A stretch of DNA of 64,000 nucleotides, taken from positions 248,001 to 312,000 of the forward strand of contig NZ_BEWN01000001.1 of the NCBI RefSeq assembly GCF_002723955.1. The letters are read 5' to 3'. The stretch is from Gluconobacter frateurii (lineage in GTDB: Bacteria > Pseudomonadota > Alphaproteobacteria > Acetobacterales > Acetobacteraceae). Under the pieces are notes generated by a model. That model was not told where the DNA came from. It made no database searches and saw only the letters and a program-made list of their open reading frames with translations. Made by a program: the position numbers and the translations under genes. This document shows, piece after piece, positions 61,662 to 64,000 of this stretch; within the stretch, counting starts at the first letter, position 1, and every line of letters starts with the position of its first letter.

Positions 61662-62192
61662 ATGTCTGGGCTGTCTCTCCCTGATCATCTGCGAACAACT
61701 GGCATGTTTCTTCAGTACCGGGTGTGGGCCGACAGGCTGACATATGAGGCACTTCTGAAGCTTCCCCGCGAGGAGATCGTGAAGCCTCGTCAGACAACGT
61801 TTGGTAATATCCTGCAGACGCTCGGGCATGTGCATGTCGTGGATGACATGTTCCGCCACCATCTTCAGGGGACGGAGCATGGTTATCGCTCACGGCAGGC
61901 CGACCAGATACTGGATCTTGAAGAGTGGTGGCATGCGACACAGGCACTGCACCAGTGGTATATGAAAACATGTGCTAGCTGGAACGTGGATGATCTGAAG
62001 GAGCAGATTTCCTTTGCGTTTATTGACGGGCAGACCGGGATAATGACCCGGGAGGAAATCATTCTCCACGTCATCAATCATGCGACCTATCACCGGGGTT
62101 TCATCGGCGACATGCTGAAGCAGATTCCGCAGAGCTGGCCAGCCAATGATCTGACGGTATTTCTGCGGAATCATTATGACAGGAGCGCATGA
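61662..62192 (+). CDS. DinB-family metal-binding four-helix protein
   Basis: 176 residues. Metal-ligand histidines: His56 (or His58) in TLGHVHVVDD, and His140 and His144 in LHVINHATYHRG, the DinB/YfiT triad. Members include thiol-dependent (bacillithiol or mycothiol) transferases and proteins of unknown role; in Proteobacteria the function is unresolved. The stop abuts the SelW-like gene stop tail-to-tail as TGATCA. Confidence 0.88.
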   Translation: MSGLSLPDHLRTTGMFLQYRVWADRLTYEALLKLPREEIVKPRQTTFGNILQTLGHVHVVDDMFRHHLQGTEHGYRSRQADQILDLEEWWHATQALHQWYMKTCASWNVDDLKEQISFAFIDGQTGIMTREEIILHVINHATYHRGFIGDMLKQIPQSWPANDLTVFLRNHYDRSA

Positions 62193-62474
62193 TCAGCGAT
62201 CCGTGTGACCAAGGTCCTGCTCCGGGGCGATCACGTCCCGCACGCGCTGCTTGAGCTCTTTGGGCCCCGGAAATCCGCCATCGCGTTTGCGCTCCCAGAC
62301 CAGCACATCATCAACATGGATTTCGAAGCGGCCGCCTGTATCGGGAATAAGCGCCACTTCACCGAGAGCCTGTCCGAAAGTGGACAGCAACTCCTGTGCC
62401 ATCCATCCGGAACGCAGGAGCCAGTTGCACTGCGTGCAGTAGCGGATCGAAACGCGCGGTGCTGTAGAGGACAT
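62193..62474 (-). CDS. SelT/SelW/SelH (Rdx) family thioredoxin-like protein
   Basis: 93 residues, the usual size. It has C13-T-Q-C16 (RYCTQCNWLLRSGWMAQELL), EVALIPDTGGRFEIHVDD and WERKRDGGFPGPKELKQRVRD. Both positions are Cys rather than selenocysteine, since the codons are normal. Putative redox role. ATG 62474 has a GGAGA ribosome site. Upstream start codons would add a long tail unlike the family. Confidence 0.9.
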   Translation of the reverse strand: MSSTAPRVSIRYCTQCNWLLRSGWMAQELLSTFGQALGEVALIPDTGGRFEIHVDDVLVWERKRDGGFPGPKELKQRVRDVIAPEQDLGHTDR

Positions 62475-62643
62475 GACGGTCTCCTGCTGAGCATGGGTAT
62501 TTTCGGGCATCATGACACACTGGGCAGCGTCTGCCAGCCAACAGGCGCGCCATGGAACATTCACAAAGAAACACTTTCCGATCTTCCTCACGGAACATTA
62601 TGAAGGCGGACTGTCTTTTCAACTCTGTGAGAGCCTCTCCCGC

Positions 62644-63432
62644 ATGATTACTGCCGCTCGTCTGTCTGCCACGCTTCTGATGTGCACAACGCTTCTCGCG
62701 GCCTGCACGGCGTCGTCCCCTCATGTTTTGCCGGAAACGGCTATTCCGGATGCAAGGCTGGTACTTCCGTCGCCACCGGCTCCAGGCAGCGCGGCACAGG
62801 CAGATGACGATCAGGTTTTTCATGAAACACGCGCTTTGAAGGACACACCGCGCTGGGCGTTGGCTCAGCGGGATGCCGATCTGGAGGTGCCGCACCTCGT
62901 CCGGGATTTCTCTTGTGCGGTCGGATACACGCTGGATCTTTCGAAAGCGCCTCATCTGGTCAGTGTGCTGAAGCAGATGGAAAACCCGATCGTTCATCGG
63001 ACGTCAGAAGCCAAGCACTACTGGCATCGGACGCGCCCGTTTGTCGGAACCAACCTCCCCATCTGTACGTCCCCCGAAGGGCTGGGTCTTCATTCGTCCT
63101 ATCCGTCCGGTCACACGACGGCGGGATACGGCATGGCGCTCCTGCTGGCGCACCTGATGCCGGAGCATGCCACCATGATCCTGCAACGCGGACGTGTTTT
63201 TGGAGAAAGCCGGATCGTTTGTGGTGTGCACTGGAAGTCTGACGTTCAGTCCGGATTCCTGAACGCAATGTCTGAAATGGACACGCTGCTTGCTGCCCCG
63301 GAACTTCAGGATGATCTCGCTGCGGCCCGTGAAGAACTGCGTGCCATGAAGGGCGTGACATCTGCTCCGGATGCCGCTGAATGCGCTATCGAGGCGGATG
63401 CCGCCGCGCACTCCATCCTTTCGGAGAAATAA
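62644..63432 (+). CDS. Class A non-specific acid phosphatase (PAP2 superfamily) lipoprotein
   Basis: About 262 residues. The vanadate-type phosphatase signature is complete: KX6RP (KHYWHRTRP), PSGH (YPSGHTT) and SRX5HX3D (SRIVCGVHWKSD). The first matches PhoN/class A enzymes that release phosphate from many esters. The N-terminus is a lipoprotein signal with LAAC, so it is likely membrane-tethered rather than free in the periplasm. ATG 62644 places the signal correctly. Confidence 0.9.
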   Translation: MITAARLSATLLMCTTLLAACTASSPHVLPETAIPDARLVLPSPPAPGSAAQADDDQVFHETRALKDTPRWALAQRDADLEVPHLVRDFSCAVGYTLDLSKAPHLVSVLKQMENPIVHRTSEAKHYWHRTRPFVGTNLPICTSPEGLGLHSSYPSGHTTAGYGMALLLAHLMPEHATMILQRGRVFGESRIVCGVHWKSDVQSGFLNAMSEMDTLLAAPELQDDLAAAREELRAMKGVTSAPDAAECAIEADAAAHSILSEK

Positions 63433-63477
63433 AAAACCGGCAGAAGGCGTACGCGCTTTTTACCGGGTACTACTAGG

Positions 63478-64000
63478 TCAGGATGCTTTTTCTGCATCCT
63501 TGACCTGAGCGACGGGTGGCTCAGGGGCAACTGGTTTAGGTCGGGTGGCGCGTTCATTGGCTTCCATGAAGCGGTCCGCCAGAGACGTATAGAGCGGGCG
63601 TGGGCAGACCATGCGCGAGACGCCGAACGCCAGGAAAGACGTGGCCAGAAGAGCCAGCGTGACCTGCTGGTTGTCGCACATTTCCATGACGATGATGGTC
63701 GCTGTCAGCGGAGACTGCGCCACACCACAGAAATAGGCGACCGTCCCGAGAAGCACGACAGCGCCCGGCGTCGTATGCGGCAGGAACTGTTCGATCCAGC
63801 CACCGATGGCCGCACCAATGGCCAGCGAAGGCGCAAACATGCCGCCCGGAATGCCTGAGCAGTAAGACACCAGCATCGCCAGATATTTCAGCAGAAAGAA
63901 CGAAGCTGGATAATGCTCTGTTCCTGCGAAAATGGCGCGGGCCTGTGCGTAGCCGGTGCCGTAAGTTGTACCTTTGGAAATCAGGCCGATGATGGCCAGA
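63478..64000 (-). CDS. ClC-family chloride channel/antiporter (C-terminal part, cut by window edge)
   Basis: The frame stays open to the right edge, so the start lies outside the window. It shows ISKGTTYGTGYAQARAIFAG, the selectivity-filter motif GIPGGMFAPSLAIGA (GxFxP), and AQSPLTATIIVMEM. The end is a short Pro/Ala/Lys tail with no CBS domains. ClC proteins exchange Cl- for H+ or conduct Cl-, relevant to acid resistance. Similar short-tailed homologues are common in Proteobacteria. Confidence 0.88.
   Translation of the reverse strand, partial: LAIIGLISKGTTYGTGYAQARAIFAGTEHYPASFFLLKYLAMLVSYCSGIPGGMFAPSLAIGAAIGGWIEQFLPHTTPGAVVLLGTVAYFCGVAQSPLTATIIVMEMCDNQQVTLALLATSFLAFGVSRMVCPRPLYTSLADRFMEANERATRPKPVAPEPPVAQVKDAEKAS

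Noticed and set aside
63433-63477. Possible terminator between acid phosphatase and ClC genes
   Set aside because: An A-rich start and short complementary pieces are present, but no stable stem is clear.
1-64000. CRISPR arrays, insertion sequences, integrases, rRNA operons
   Set aside because: No regularly spaced direct repeats, transposase motifs, attachment-site duplications or rRNA-like sequence were seen.

Overview
The window looks like chromosomal DNA of an acetic acid bacterium (Alphaproteobacteria, Acetobacteraceae), most likely Gluconobacter. That is inference, from four things: an aldo-keto reductase that reads like the Gluconobacter AKR11B glycerol dehydrogenase group, a polyol-type sugar-alcohol permease, a Hint-domain surface protein of a kind common in this family, and alphaproteobacterial families such as DUF1489. 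Gene density is high. I see no rRNA, tRNA, CRISPR array, insertion sequence or phage.

Layout. 1-4.9 kb: start of ispE (cut by the window edge) behind a TPR gene, then a divergent uracil-DNA glycosylase and a lytic transglycosylase. 4.9-14.7 kb: polyol-type MFS permease, YqaA-like membrane protein, cytochrome b561, a very large tricorn-type peptidase, a Hint-domain protein and ccmAB. 14.8-17.2 kb: two-gene polar amino acid ABC importer with binding protein and permease fused. 17.2-20.0 kb: three-gene operon of a membrane-anchored Clp-like AAA+ unfoldase between two unrecognised membrane-anchored proteins. 20.1-30 kb: the translation and RNA operon rimP-nusA-ylxR/L7Ae-infB-rbfA-truB-rpsO-pnp, with weak start codons and a terminator-like hairpin in the rimP leader. 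30-43 kb: nitronate monooxygenase-like enzyme, FUSC exporter, exported VOC protein with a glycine-rich lipoprotein, DUF1489, nucleoside hydrolase-like protein, kup-hemW, yggS/rsmB. 41.9-50.3 kb: two EnvZ/OmpR-type two-component systems. Between them lie an AT-rich patch (long inverted repeat, terminator-like hairpins, a 59-residue lipoprotein gene), a GntR-ABC operon and an aroE-like gene. 50.4-64 kb: cysteine synthase, rhodanese, DUF2272 lipoprotein, mtnA, glycosyltransferase, aldo-keto reductase, O-antigen ligase-like protein, COG0523 GTPase with WD40 partner, Rieske oxygenase, DinB, SelW-like protein, class A acid phosphatase and a ClC channel running off the right edge.

How genes work together. 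The 20-30 kb block is a canonical ribosome-maturation, initiation and RNA-decay operon. Many other genes run in short, translationally coupled pairs with 4-nt overlaps (ccmA/ccmB, kup/hemW, kinase/regulator, GntR/ABC, COG0523/WD40, VOC/Gly-rich lipoprotein). The least explained multigene unit is the AAA+ operon at 17.2-20.0 kb. The richest unexplained non-coding DNA is at 43.99-44.84 kb and around 53.25 kb.
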